A DNA stretch of 64,000 nucleotides from positions 18,285,572 through 18,349,571 of the forward strand of contig CP099854.1 in NCBI GenBank assembly GCA_030062745.1, in the 5' to 3' direction. Made by a program: the position numbers and the translations under genes. The notes beneath the pieces are model-generated. The model did not search any database and was not told where the DNA came from. It saw nothing but the letters and a program-made list of their open reading frames with translations. The stretch is from Capitulum mitella. Lineage: Eukaryota; Arthropoda; Thecostraca; Pollicipedomorpha; Pollicipedidae. Below, in pieces: positions 24,854 through 53,261 of the stretch (positions within the stretch are counted from its first letter, which is position 1; every line of letters begins with the position of its first letter).

Positions 24854-26746
24854 GCGATCACCACAGTATTATTTTGTGTGTAAAATGGAGAGTGCGGCCA
24901 GCAGTCGGCTGAGCGGAAAGCTCGGAGCGGCCCACCAGCGCCCGTAGGCTCTGCAGAGTGGTGCTCGGCCGTTCCGGCGTGTCGCGGACGCCGAGCAGCG
25001 GCGCTCGCCAGGAGCCGGCGCCGCTCGGTCCGCGACAGGGCTGCAGCTCAGCAGGGCGGTGGAGACGAGGCCCCACCGGTCGGCCCAGGCCCCCCGCCGC
25101 CAGCTAGTCAGGCGTCTGAGGCAGATGGTCCTGATTTAAGCCGGTTCGGGAGGCGCCTTGAGGGTGCGAACAACCCGCCCCTGTGCGGGCTCTTATCCGG
25201 CAGTCGCCATTCAAACGTTCGGACCGAGTCAGTAACAAACTACTGAAACTACCGCGCCAAACCTCACCAAGCGCTTTTGGAGCCAGGGAATGTACGTTAC
25301 ACTAGTGGTTCAGAGGTAAGTACTGGGTCTAAAAAGTGTTCAGGGGAGAAAATAGCAACTGAGAGAATACGTTTTGTGATATATGGGACACCATTTTCCC
25401 GCAAAAAGCGGCTCTTTGACACGAATTAGGCTTGCCTGTTCATTATCCTTGGAACTCCAAGATCATTGTGGGTGTTCACTCCGTACGGTCCAATGGTAGA
25501 TCCGCCAGTCTTTGGAGGTGTCCAGCCAAGACTGCGTGTACACAAGCACCCAAAAAAGAAAACTGCGCTCGTGCTTCCCCTTTATGGTCATCCCTCTCGT
25601 GAACGTCATGACGAAACCGTCGTTACGTTCACGTTGTAGCGGCCACCCCGAGTTTTGGCTGAGACCCTGGCGTTGGTAACTGGCCTGCCAGAGGTCAGCC
25701 CTTCCGACCAGGACGCCTATACTAACAGGCTTTCCAGTTTCGAGGTTCTAGGACACCCGGAAGCAAGTTCATGCCATGATCTAGGCGCAAAAGATCTTAC
25801 AAAATCCGGAAAACCTGATACAATATGGAGCCTTACGAACGCCGCGCGGGCTGGCGTCGCCATGGCAACACTGCGTTGCCATGGCGATCCAACGCCCAGG
25901 CGCTGCCAGTTAACTCTGGACCCCATGCTTCGGACATCCATGTCCGAGCACAGCACCAGATAGTCCCTGTCGCATGTTGACACGCGACACGACCGCCAGA
26001 GTGACAGGGGCGTTCCAGCGGATGGTCAAATGCTGGAGGTCCCTGCACTGAGCGACAAGCTGGGCTGCGTGCACCGGCATATTATGCTGCAAAAGCCGTT
26101 GAACTACAAGCAGCTGAACACTTCACGACTGACGATTTTTTCTTTTTTTAAGCTTGACTGCCATCACCATTGTCAAACTGATATCGTCCTGGCCGGAACA
26201 AATGTTGTGGGACGTCCTCCCCTCGCCGTGGCAAACCGACGCGATAGAGCGACCTTCCTAACCTAACTGAAACACCTCGTCGTGTACGGATTACGGTGTA
26301 TTTCTCTCGGTCAATTCCGCTGTTACCAGGCGCACCGGTCAGCACCCAATCACATCGCATCGCCCGCTGCGACGCGGCGCTCATTCGTCGAGCGGACCTG
26401 TCGCCACAGCAACCGTGTCGGCATAGCAACGTCCGGAGACGCGCACCCGGCCGGCCGCCCGGCGTGCCGCGCATGCGCACACCGACGCCAGCCACCAGGC
26501 GGCGAGAGCCTGGCCGGGTCGGGTGGCTTGGCTGTACGCGGATACACTCATCGAGCAGCACCGCCGAGGCGGAAACGTGGGCGAAGGGGCGCGGCGCGGA
26601 CCCGTCCACTACACACGTTACAAAAGGGCGGCGCAGTCCGGCGCGGCCGACGGTGGCGCCGCGCGGCGGTCGGCGCGCGAACCGCGACCGCCGGAGACGC
26701 CGCCAGGTGGCAGGACGCGCGCGGCCAGCCGGGGTCGACGCCGCTA
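24854..26746. other. 3' flank or untranslated region of the E2 gene
   Basis: No other gene is recognisable. Open frames here, including a 236-codon minus-strand frame that runs through the last E2 exon in another phase, are not supported. Part of this stretch is presumably the E2 3' untranslated region. Confidence 0.4.
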
Positions 26747-44040
<17,294 letters not shown>

Positions 44041-44200
44041 AGGTACTGTTTGTGTTTGGGAGCTCTTTGTTCCCGAATAGGTCCCACGCCTCTCGCAAGT
44101 ACACGCAGCACTCTCCCCGCCGCACACCACTCTTCCTCCCGTGCTCGACTCACAAAGATGGCTGATGGCTGATTCCCACAAGAGGCATACTGTTCTGGGT
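44041..44200 (-). promoter_or_regulatory. 5' leader and probable core promoter of the E2 gene
   Basis: CpG content returns to normal here, directly upstream of the start codon. The plus strand contains AAGATGGCTGATGGCTG at 44155-44171, which includes AAGATGGC, a YY1-like site common near the start of housekeeping genes. I see no TATA box. The transcription start is not determined. Confidence 0.35.
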
Positions 44201-44559
44201 AACTATTAGCCCTGCTCAGTCCGTATTTTTACTAGATTATATTTTAAGTTTCTTTGCACCATTAATTTGGTAAAATTAACGTTCACATCAAATAATTTTG
44301 CTGGTATATTTGGCATATTTGACATTACTTAAAAATAAAACATCTAGAACTTTTAATATTAGACATGATATTAGTTTATTTAGTAGCCTTGGTGCAAACG
44401 ATTGGAAGGGAGTGGAAAAGTTCTTACATCGCTCGGACGGTTGACTGACGCCTGACGAAACGCAAGATTTGACGTAGGACTCTGAACACCTGGGCTCAAG
44501 AGGCCACGGGCGTCGATTTCTGTTAATGAGGGAGGAGGGGGCGGCGAGCCGACCCGGCC
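44201..44559. other. No recognisable gene
   Basis: AT-rich flank of the E2 promoter. Confidence 0.5.
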
Positions 44560-44690
44560 AGCAGTCCCAAATGGGACCCATGTGGACTACGTTTGGGGCA
44601 AGTGGGTTCATGTGGGTATGGGCTGCAGGTGGGCTGGTATCTGGTCTCCATATGGGATCCAGATGGACTGCCCATATTTTGTCATGTTCT
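44560..44690. repeat. ATGGGACCCA-type imperfect repeats
   Basis: AAATGGGACCCATGTGGAC, GTGGGTATGGGCTGCAGG and CATATGGGATCCAGATGG follow one another. The same order recurs at 45240-45345, and longer at 48045-48400. Confidence 0.6.
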
Positions 44691-44806
44691 TTTGATACGC
44701 CTGGAATATTTACGATTTGTGCTCTTTCGTTCGGTACTACGCGAATAATCTTTACAAATTCCAAAGATGGAATGAAGACTAATGTGGGCTCCATATTGGT
44801 AACTGG

Positions 44807-45225
44807 TTCACCGGTGGTCGGGACCAAGACGGCGCTCGTAAACAACGCCAGCGGGCTGCGCTACCGGCCAACCACTCGCCGATCATCGAAGATGGCCCGA
44901 TGAACAGCGGCCGGCGCACCCAGTGAGCGGGACGACAGACTAGACGCGACCTGACGACCGATTAGACGAGGGCTACGCTGCGCACATCAAATGCCCCTGA
45001 GGGGCATTTGATGTGCGCAGCGTAGCTATAGTGCTGCCGTCTTGTTGGCGTATGTGGAACCTTTGCGATCGGGTTTTGTAGCTAGCCAGTCAGTCGCGGT
45101 ACGTCTCGTTGTTAATACTGCTTGGAAATAAAGGTGGAGCTGTGAGGGTCAGTATCTAACAAATGCAACTGATAACGCAGAATACCAATAGACGAACCCG
45201 GTCCACATGATTATTTGAGATGTGT
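44807..45225. mobile_element. Unclassified interspersed repeat D, copy 1 (internally deleted)
   Basis: Module 1 (44807-44971) and module 2 (45001-45225) match 46743-46908 and 47690-47931, but 781 bp found between them in copy 2 are missing here. A perfect palindrome sits at the junction. Module 1 contains CACCGGTGGTCGGGACCAAG, and module 2 contains GCGATCGGGTTTTGTA and GGAAATAAAGGTGGAGCTG. No protein is encoded and the class is unknown. Confidence 0.8.
44972..45026. repeat. Perfect 26-bp-arm hairpin at the deletion junction
   Basis: The left arm is 44972-44997, starting GCTACGCTGCGCACATC; the loop is TGA (44998-45000); the right arm is 45001-45026. The arms are fully complementary. The right arm corresponds to 47691-47717 of copy 2, so the left arm is an inverted copy of the right arm. 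Confidence 0.97.
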
Positions 45226-45530
45226 CCCAGCCAGCATTCGCAAATGGGACCCATGTTGGCTACATATGGGGAAAGTGGGTTTATATGGGCATGGGCTGCA
45301 GGTGGGTTGTTTATCTGGGCTCCATATGGGACCCAGATGGGCCAGTTCGCATGCAGTGGCGCACCAGGTTTTTTTCCACAATATTGGTTGAGCCCGGAGC
45401 TCTTAGTTGATTTAATGCACAAGGTCGTTTTTTGTATACAGCTTTTTTCAGAGGGTTTGGGAGGGTCTGATCCTCCAGGCGCCCTCCCCCTGGGCGCGCC
45501 AATGTTCGCAGATGTGGATAGATGGCGCCG
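45226..45530. repeat. ATGGGACCCA repeats and repeat debris
   Basis: ATGGGACCCA-type repeats lie at 45240-45345. They are followed by non-coding repeat-like sequence including CCTCCAGGCGCCCTCCCCCT. Confidence 0.5.
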
Positions 45531-46742
45531 GTAGCGCAGTTGGTGAGAAAACATTTGATTGGAAAATATTGATTTCCGATTCATAAATACAAAGTAGTAA
45601 ATGTGTATGATTTATTTTTAATTCCGAATTTATTATTTGTTTAATTCCGAAACCGAATTTATATTTGTACATTGTATGGTTACACAAAACAACCATGGTG
45701 TAAATTTGCTGCATTACTTAAATCCGGGTCTAGCATACCATAATATGTAACCATATGGCGGCCATTTTCAGGAGCCATCCCGGCCACATTATTTCGCATA
45801 GGTGTGGAACCTCGTCTTTCCGTGGTCCTCTTCGACAATGGAGAGGTTGAGTCGTCGTCCGTCGTTAGTTGTGTGAGTACTTACTATGACAAGTTGTTCT
45901 AAAATAGGCTGGGTTGAATTTGAAATTTTAATTTATTTGGCCAGGAGTAGTGAAATACATCAACTGTCAGCATGGTCTGATACGCCTAGCTAGGCACTTA
46001 AAGGTATGATTAAGACCCATCTGCAACATTTACGTTAATATTTAGATAACCGCAAGGCGCTTGAAGTTTAGCGTTATATCTCCAAAGATATTCCCCAGTT
46101 TCTGAGGAATAATGCCTACGATCATTTATTTTTCATCCTAGGTGGCTATGGAGAAAATTGCAACCGCTACCTAACTGGAAATGCACCAGTGTCCCGATAT
46201 ACGCCAGGTGTTTCGCATTTCTATATAGCGCCCAGACAGCGAATGTTGGTAAACATTGACTCTGTGCTACATCTGAAGTATGTGAATATGAACAATTGAT
46301 CAGAGATTCAATGTATGCACTATTCTGACCTTGAGGACGTCACCTTTTAGTCATACAGATTAAGTTTATACCAGTGACCGTACCCTTAGATGGGGAGTAT
46401 TGGATCTGTGCTTCATTGTTCACGTGCTTTTCCGTTTTATTTGTGTGTTTGCTGAGTGTCGTTTATCACACGTCCTTCCTTTTAACTTTGACACGACACT
46501 TGGAAGAGCCATTTTAACAAAGGAGTATGTCTGTCAATACAGACATACACCAGGGGTAGTACAATGTGTGTGTCACAGAAATCGGGTCATTTTTGCCTTT
46601 TCACTGGACGTGATGGACCACAATGTAGAATAGGGTAACACTTGTGTAGTGGTGTCATATCTATGTCTTAATGGGCAGCAAAGCGAAATGCGGAGTGCCC
46701 GGGAGTGTCAGAAACAAGGTGGAACGCACTGTGGGAAAGTGA
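45531..46742. other. No recognisable gene
   Basis: ATATGGCGGCCATTTT at 45753-45768 is a palindromic YY1-like site without an adjacent gene. A 10-bp-arm hairpin GTATGTCTGT/ACAGACATAC with loop CAAT lies at 46525-46548. Confidence 0.45.
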
Positions 46743-47931
46743 TTCACCGGTGGTCGGGACCAAGACGGCGCTCGTAAACAACGCCAGCGGGCTGCGCTAC
46801 CGGCCAACTACTCGCCGATCATCGAAGATGGCCCGATGAACAGCGGCCGGGGCACCCAGTGAGCGGAACTTTCGACTCGACGCGACCTGACGGCCGATTA
46901 GGCGAGGGCCTGATGGTGTCGCAGACATTGGAAATATTGTAATGGCGTGCTGGCAATGAACAGTTCAGGCATTGTTCAGAACAGCCAAGCACTGTTCTGC
47001 CAACAGAACAGTGGAATAGTTGTGTGAGACGTAAGTGCGCTGTGTACACGCGTGCAATGTGACTTCATTGCAACGCAGCAACAGAGACGGCTTGCGGGGC
47101 GGATGAACAACAGGACAGTGTGTTGACGACTTGACAGGTGCAGGAGTGGTTCGAGAGACGCGCCGACAAGGCTGCCGTGCAAAGAACGTAGAGATGATGC
47201 GCCAACTACGGGAGGAGTTGACTTGCATCGACTGAGTGATCTGCTGTATCCGGAGACTCGTGGTTTGGCGTGCATATCGGTTGGGCAGACGACGAGTGCC
47301 GCGTTTTGTGCTGGCACATGGCGGTGCAGACGTGCCATCCGGTTGTTGTTAAGTGTTTTTAGTCTGGAAAGTCGTGTGTTTCGAGTGGACTGGGGCAAGC
47401 AGCGTGACAGTCTTTAGTTTTCGGCGGCGATTCCAGCGCTGCCACTGGGCGCCGAATGACCCTGCAGTCGGTGCGTCCCTAAGCCCCAATAACCAACCAT
47501 CCAGCGCTGCCACGACCCATAACTGAGCAGTCCAGTGTGTCTTCCACATTTGTAACGTTCACTGTCAGGAAGTTTTGAGTGAGTTTTAGTTCTGTGCCTT
47601 TGCCTTTTAGTTCTGTGCCTTTGGCAGGGCGTGTTCTTCCTTGTTAAGATAGGAAGGCAGTGCAGATAGGAAGAGGGAAGATATCTGCCGTGCCATTTGG
47701 CGTGGGCAGCGTAGCGATAGTGCTGCTATCTTGTTGGCGTATGTGGAACCTTTGCGATCGGGTTTTGTAACTAGCCAGTCAGTTGCGGTACGTCTCGTTG
47801 CCGATACTGCTCGGAAATAAAGGTGGAGCTGTGAGGCCACTATCTGACAAATACGACTGATAACGCAGAACATCATCAGTAGACAATCAATCAGTAGACA
47901 AATCCGGTCCACATGATTATTCGAGATGTGT
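46743..47931. mobile_element. Unclassified interspersed repeat D, copy 2 (longer form)
   Basis: Carries both modules of copy 1 with 781 bp between them. The interior encodes nothing I recognise and contains the mini-retroposon at 47446-47499. The end module has AATAAAGGTGGAGCTG, possibly a poly(A) signal of the element. LTR, terminal-repeat or other origin is not decided. Confidence 0.8.
47446..47499 (+). mobile_element. Mini-retroposon, copy 2 (54 bp)
   Basis: Same start (TGGGCGCCGAATGA) and body as copy 1 at 28308, with tail AATAACCAACCA. A perfect 14-bp target duplication TCCAGCGCTGCCAC lies at 47432-47445 and 47500-47513. It is inserted in repeat D copy 2. Confidence 0.85.
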
Positions 47932-48044
47932 GGCTGCTTTGTCCCGTGTCCGTCATAAAGACGCATGTATCACATACACCCCGAATTCGGCCAGGGGCGG
48001 CCCTGATTGACTACGCGCATCGGAGGTCAGGGCCAGATAAACTG
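47932..48044. other. Unassigned spacer
   Basis: Short sequence between repeat D and the following array. Nothing recognised. Confidence 0.4.
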
Positions 48045-48400
48045 ATGGGTCCAGAGGCAGCCCATGCGCACCCGCTTGAGCCCACATGTAACCCAGATGA
48101 AGCAGGAATGCAATCTAGATGAAGCCCACATGCAGCCCAGATGAAGCCAACATACACCCACGATGAAGCCCACGCTGACCCCACATACAGTCCACATGAA
48201 GCCCACACAAATCCCAGGTGAGCCCACATAGGTCCCACATTTAGTCCAGATGAAGCCCACATACATCCCATCTGGGACCCATTTGGTCTCAGGGGACATA
48301 CCCAGATGGGGCCAATATGGACAGCCCAGATGGGACCCATGTGGGTGCCCATATAGGACCCAGAGGGCCCCATTTGGGATTGCTGGCTTCCCCAGCCAGC
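48045..48400. repeat. Long imperfect array of AGATGAAGCCCACAT / ATGGGACCCA units
   Basis: About 15-20-bp units such as CCCAGATGAAGCCCACATG and CAGATGGGACCCATGTGGG. The minus strand reads as repeats of the type MWASSGL.VG. This is a known look for minisatellite-like repeats and not for a protein domain. Confidence 0.75.
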
Positions 48401-49424
48401 AGTCACCTCGGGGGAGGGGGACGGCATATATCTACAAAAGGCATCTGCGAGGACCAGAAAGCATGCTCCTCCGCAGAGTAGTCACCAGCCAACAAAGGTT
48501 CTCCTAACATGGATAGTGTAGGTGTATCGGGAAGGGAGCCGTAAGACTGACATAACGTAAGCCAAGGACCCTAGAGGTCTTATCATCCCATCTCGAGAAA
48601 TTTCTGGCTTGGGTAGAGAATCCTCTGGGCTGGGCCCCTGACATGTCCTAAGGGGGCCCAATGTCCTCTGGCCTGGAAAGGTCAGGGATGCGGTTAAGCA
48701 AAGGCAACTACTGGCTGTACAGGCATCTAAGCCCTGGAATGTCTGTCTGTCGGATGCCAGTGCTGCGTATCGTAGTGACGTAACCAGGCGATCATCAAAT
48801 CAGTTCAATGGAAATGTAGGAAGGCTGGCGCCTGGCAGGCTGCCTGACCACTTAGATCCAGAAAAAGTGGGAGCTCTGCCGTTAATGGAGCCCCAGTGGC
48901 CAGAACAGTGAATATGGATAATGCAAGCCAACATCCTCAAAAGAAAGCCTGGTTATTGTGGAAAGAAAGCAGGTTTGTACCAAGTGCACCTAGTGTTGTA
49001 GCCATTGGCAGGGACTTCGTTTTATATTCTTTTGAGGGTCGCGCGTCCCTCATTGTCGATTTCAGACCTCCCAATGATAATTTCAGCCTCCTCATTGTTG
49101 AAGTGGGGCCCACGATGCTATGCTGGGCGCTATGGTCGGAATGGCATTTCAATCTAATGAAGCATTTTGCAACTTTTTCAAACGACGGCACCAATCAGTA
49201 TGCAAATTCAAGTTCCAGAACGATTTCTTCGTTTGGTGAAGAAAATCCCCTCCCCAAAGTTTAAGGGCTCACTAAAAATAGCGAGGGCACCAGGTACGGC
49301 GGGTTGCATATTCGGCTCGGAGGGGCGGCAAGCTCCATCGGATCAACGGCCGACCTCGGGTGTATTCGCAGCGCACGTAGAATGTTCTATTCTGCGTGAC
49401 GTCACGTAGAATCTTTCCCGGATG
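48401..49424. other. No recognisable gene
   Basis: A 122-codon plus-strand frame (48896-49264) has no domain I recognise. Confidence 0.45.
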
Positions 49425-50165
49425 TGTTCGAGCCAGGTTCCCATGAGACTGCCAGTGAGACCCCTGAGGCGCCAACAAAAGGCCGTTGTTACGGCTAGAG
49501 AGGCCCTAAAGGACTGCCAGATATAGCTCATGTAACAGGAGAAGACCCCTGATACAGCCATGGGGATCACCGGAGACGTTCAGGGGCCTGAGATACTGCA
49601 CAGGGGCCCTGAAATTGCCGAAACGTCTTCTGTAACTGCCAGAGGGCCCCTGAGATGGAGAGAATGTTTCCCAGAGACGACTAGAGGGTTATCCAGTACC
49701 ATAGCGGGTCCGCTGAGACTGCTAGAGAGGGACCGTGGAGACTGCTAACTAGAAGTCCCTAGCAATAGGGGCCCCTGAGACGACCAGAGGGGCTCCTGAA
49801 ACTTCTAGACCTTGAGACGTCCAGACAGCTCCTGAAACGGCGGAACGACCTAGAGGATTGCCAGAGGCGCCTCTGTTACGACAGAAATAGACTTATAGTG
49901 GGCCTTTTTAGTACCTGTTGGGCTCCTTGGACGGCAAAAACGTCCCAGGGACGACAGGAGGGAACCCGAGATGGCTTAACCGTCCCTGAAACTGCCAGAT
50001 GGGCCCTTGAAACTGTCCGAGGCGTCCCTGAAACTGCCAAAGGAGCGCCTGAGACGTCCCGCAGGACACGTGAAACTGTAAAAAGAATCTGAGACCACTA
50101 GAGGGTCCTGGCACGGCAGACGGCCCGAGACCACCAAAAATGTCCCTGTAACTGCAAGAGGCAAC
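49425..50165. repeat. Diverged 20-22-bp minisatellite
   Basis: About 35 poorly conserved copies of CCCTGAGACTGCCAGAGGGG. The variants CCTGAAACTGCCA, CTGAGACG and CTGTAACTGC recur throughout. Confidence 0.75.
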
Positions 50166-50828
50166 CTAAATTAAGCGGACGAAAAAATTCCCAGAAGCTA
50201 CGGGATGGGGAGGGGAGACAGACGGACCAGATACAGACATAACATTTCAAATGGAGGGAAGGACGGAACCTCGCCGTTTTTGTCATATTTCGGCCACTTT
50301 CTTCGGGAACAGAACAAAGAATTTTCTCAAATAAGGTGACTGTTTGAATTTTTCGATTGCTTTATGTTGTAAAAGAACAAATTACATCATTTTTCATATC
50401 TGCAAGACCAAAAGAATGGGTCCCCGCGCTGACCATTCGCCTCCACGCCACCCCCCGGCCTTGACGAAATCCTGGGTGAGCGCTTGGTAAGTACCTCCAT
50501 TGGTTACGAAGGTCCCCTTGAACCGATTTGCCCCCGCCCCGGGAATAATGCTAGATACGCCCCATTCTTGCGCCAAAGCAGCTTTAGCTGTCCCCCACAC
50601 ACACATAATGCAATGATGCAGCCCCAAACCTCTGGCATAAAGCCATACATACAGACGGAACATAGAGCCTTGGACGAAACCATCTTGCCAGTGTCCAAGG
50701 GATTAACAATCAGTACCACGACCAATACCACTACGCATGGTATACAAAAAAGAAAAATCTCAACATAGATCAAGCTGAGTGACGCTAAAAACACATAGCG
50801 GTAATGTATAATAAATTTGATGTAATTT
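50166..50828. other. No recognisable gene
   Basis: Nothing supported. Confidence 0.45.
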
Positions 50829-50912
50829 TCCCCATAGGACTAATGCCAAATTTCCAAAACATGGGGTTCATGGACCCGCCCTCCCCACTCCTTCCCCGTG
50901 TTTCTACGCCCA
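50829..50912. mobile_element. Interspersed repeat (family C), partial copy
   Basis: CCCCATAGGACTAATGCCAA, ATTTCCAAAACATGGGG and TTCTACGCCCATA match the second half of the copy at 18472-18592. Confidence 0.5.
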
Positions 50913-51361
50913 TATATTAATGTCCACAAAAACAGCTATATTTCTCTCTACTGACGTCACGTTTGGTACAAAAGATTGCCGAGTGCTCTTATGCTGATTA
51001 TTCCTGAAATCATTGCCATAATCGTCGCGTCTTGTAATGGGCGCCGAGTGTCATGGGATTTAATCACTAACATATTTGAAAAACCTTCGGATTTGTACTA
51101 AACTTCGCGAAAACAATTATCGTCTGTTGCCGATACTCCCACAATGATTTTTTTTTTAAAAAGCGTGAGGTTGATTTTTTTTACAGTTTTGCCTAGTGCA
51201 GTGACCAGAATTTCTGGAGAGGGAGGCAAAAACGTAATTTTGACCACAGCCTTACGACTGGGGGTCGACAGCCTCTCCTGCCCCCCCCCCCCTTTCCGCC
51301 GTTGCTGGAGGGCACCCTAAAAAGCTTCAGGGCGCCACAGCATACCCCAATGAACCCTCTA
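50913..51361. other. No recognisable gene
   Basis: A C-run lies near 51281-51293. ATTTCTGGAGAGGGAGGCAAAAACGT near 51210 may be another family C remnant. Confidence 0.4.
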
Positions 51362-51448
51362 GATGGCACTACGGTAGACTCCAGCCATGGTCGATAGATG
51401 GCGCGGCAGTAGACTCCCTTCATGGTCGATAAATGGCACGGCAGTGGG
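51362..51448. repeat. 2.5-copy 35-bp array
   Basis: Units at 51362 and 51397 begin GATGGC and end CATGGTCGATA. A partial third begins at 51432. Confidence 0.9.
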
Positions 51449-52186
51449 TAACGCGGAAAGTAACGCGTTGGCGGTTGACAGATCACGCTGTGTCATTCTC
51501 CCCTCCCCCTGTGATCACTAAATAGCGGCGTGACATGCTTCTCTTGGTATTCTAATTGCACCTCCCGCACAAATGCCAGAGACGAACTGAAAGGCGCATT
51601 TAGACAAAGCATGTATCAAGAAATTGATGCTGTTCTCTGGCAGATTCAAAACTCAGTACTTCTCTGGGCACACCCAAAATTGATTGCAGATCAAATGATG
51701 AGGCTCGGTTACGTCCGGTGACGTTTAGCTTGGGCGCCGGCAAGAGCGAGCATGGAGCTCAATAAACACAACGGCAATGGGCGGGGAACATGTCAGTTCT
51801 AGAGGGCCAAGGTACTTGGCCGACACCTGAAGGAACCGCGGCCGACCTTTGGTCAATATGACAACGACCGTGGAGCCGTGGACCGTGGAGCATCGTACCA
51901 CTCGGCGCCAGGGGAAAACCGTTCTCGATCGAATTGGACGTATCGCGAGCGTCACTGGTCAACACACGGCACGTTAGTCGTCCACACTCACGGAGGGCAG
52001 CACCAAACCGAAGCAGCGCGCGACAGAAATCGGCCGGCACAAGACCCGGATCCACCGACGTTACATTCCCGACCAGAAAAATGCTGGATTCGCGACCTCA
52101 GAGAGCGCCAACAAGCAGGTACGAAACGTGTGCAAATCACATAAAAAGGCAGGGAGCACAGGACGGAAGGCACGGGCTGTTCCGCG
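51449..52186. other. No recognisable gene
   Basis: 3' flank of the fucosyltransferase-like sequence. No poly(A) signal is clearly placed. Confidence 0.45.
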
Positions 52187-52776
52187 CTAGGACAGACCCG
52201 GTTCGCACTGCCGCTTTACGTCCCACATGTATGATATATTGATGGGCGCGGGCTGCTGCGGTGTCTGCAGCAGGACGCATAGGTCGCACAGCGCCCGGCT
52301 GACGACAATTTGGTAGCGATCGCGCCAGGCCAGCAGCCGCTCGAACCTGTCCCGTCTGCTCATCAGCTCCTTCAGACGACGCGCCAGGTGAGCCGGGCTG
52401 ATGAAGTCGGCCACGTGCAGGAACGAGTCGGGCGGCGCCAACCGGCGATACTGCTCCATGGAGGGCCCCAGCACGACCGGCACCATCCCCGTCCGCAGCG
52501 GCAGCCAGAACTTCTCGGTGATGTAGTCGCGGCAGCGGCTGTTTTCAAACGCCAGGTAGAAGAAGTGGTCGCGCACCATGGTCGGGTAGCAGGTGGACGC
52601 GCCCTTCTTTCTTGGTGGTCACTGCGGGGGAGGTCGTCCTTTGGGTGCAAGTCTTTTCAGCTTCTTGCAGTTGCCGTAGACGTCGATGTCGATGTGCTTG
52701 CTGAGCTCCTTGACGTAGTCGTTACGGCCGGAGGTTGCATAGCAGTTGGTGACCGCCCAGGCCACCGGGCGAGAGC
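52187..52776 (-). pseudogene. Alpha-1,3-fucosyltransferase (GT10) C-terminal exon with an in-frame TGA
   Basis: GT10 enzymes transfer fucose from GDP-fucose to N-acetylglucosamine of glycoproteins in the Golgi. Reading from 52776: SRPVAWAVTNCYATSGRNDY, then HIDIDVYGNCKKL, then after an insert HFFYLAFENSRCRDYITEKF, GMVPVVLGP, and a Cys-rich end (LCDLCVLL) to the stop at 52187-52189. This is the order of the conserved C-terminal half of the family, including the FYLxFENSxxxDYxTEK donor-binding motif. A good acceptor (TGTGCCGGCAG) precedes the exon. A TGA (52619-52621) interrupts the same frame between YGNC and the FENS motif, where the family is variable. I found no donor that would splice it out. 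The N-terminal exons are not in the window as far as I can see. It is a recent pseudogene, a stop allele or a sequencing error. Confidence 0.8.
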
Positions 52777-53257
52777 TGCCGGCACAGACAGTATTTTTAG
52801 ACATCTTTGACTACTTGACAAAATGGGGCACAAAACTACTATAGTTGTGTCATATTGCTCTTGACATGTAGCCGTCGTGGCCTGATGGAAACGGAGCCGG
52901 AAGACAGAGTCCGTTGCGTGGCGGGCGCTGGGTTCCAGTCCCAGAGCGAGTGTCTGTATTTGTCGCTGGACCGAAGGGGTCAGACGGTCATGGGGCAGCC
53001 ATGTGTCACGGTGCGATAAAAATCCCGCAGCGCCATCTGACAGCCAAGCGTGCCCCACCACAGAGGCCATGTCAAGTCAGGTCGACAGCAACTAGACAAC
53101 ATCACTGATTTTTGTCAAAACTGTCAGGCAGGTGAAGACATTTATGTTATACGTTTTGGGGTCAACATTAGTAATCCTTAGTGAAACATGGTAAGCTGTT
53201 TCGGACAAAGACTCATAAGGTTCATTTGAAGCGACATCAGTTCAACTCAGGCTAACC
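52777..53257. other. No recognisable gene
   Basis: Upstream exons of the fucosyltransferase were looked for on the minus strand and not found. Confidence 0.4.
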
Positions 53258-53261
53258 TTAA

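Noticed and set aside
44807..47931. Repeat D modules as the two LTRs of one retrotransposon
   Set aside because: Each copy contains the same two modules in the same order, and no gag/pol sequence lies between the copies. They are two dispersed copies, not a provirus-like pair.
48011..48427. 138-codon minus-strand frame rich in Trp, Met and Gly
   Set aside because: The pattern comes from the ATGGGACCCA-type repeat, which recurs at 44.6 and 45.2 kb outside any gene.
52657..53070. 137-codon minus-strand frame upstream of the fucosyltransferase exon
   Set aside because: It overlaps the GT10 exon in a different frame and shows no glycosyltransferase motif.
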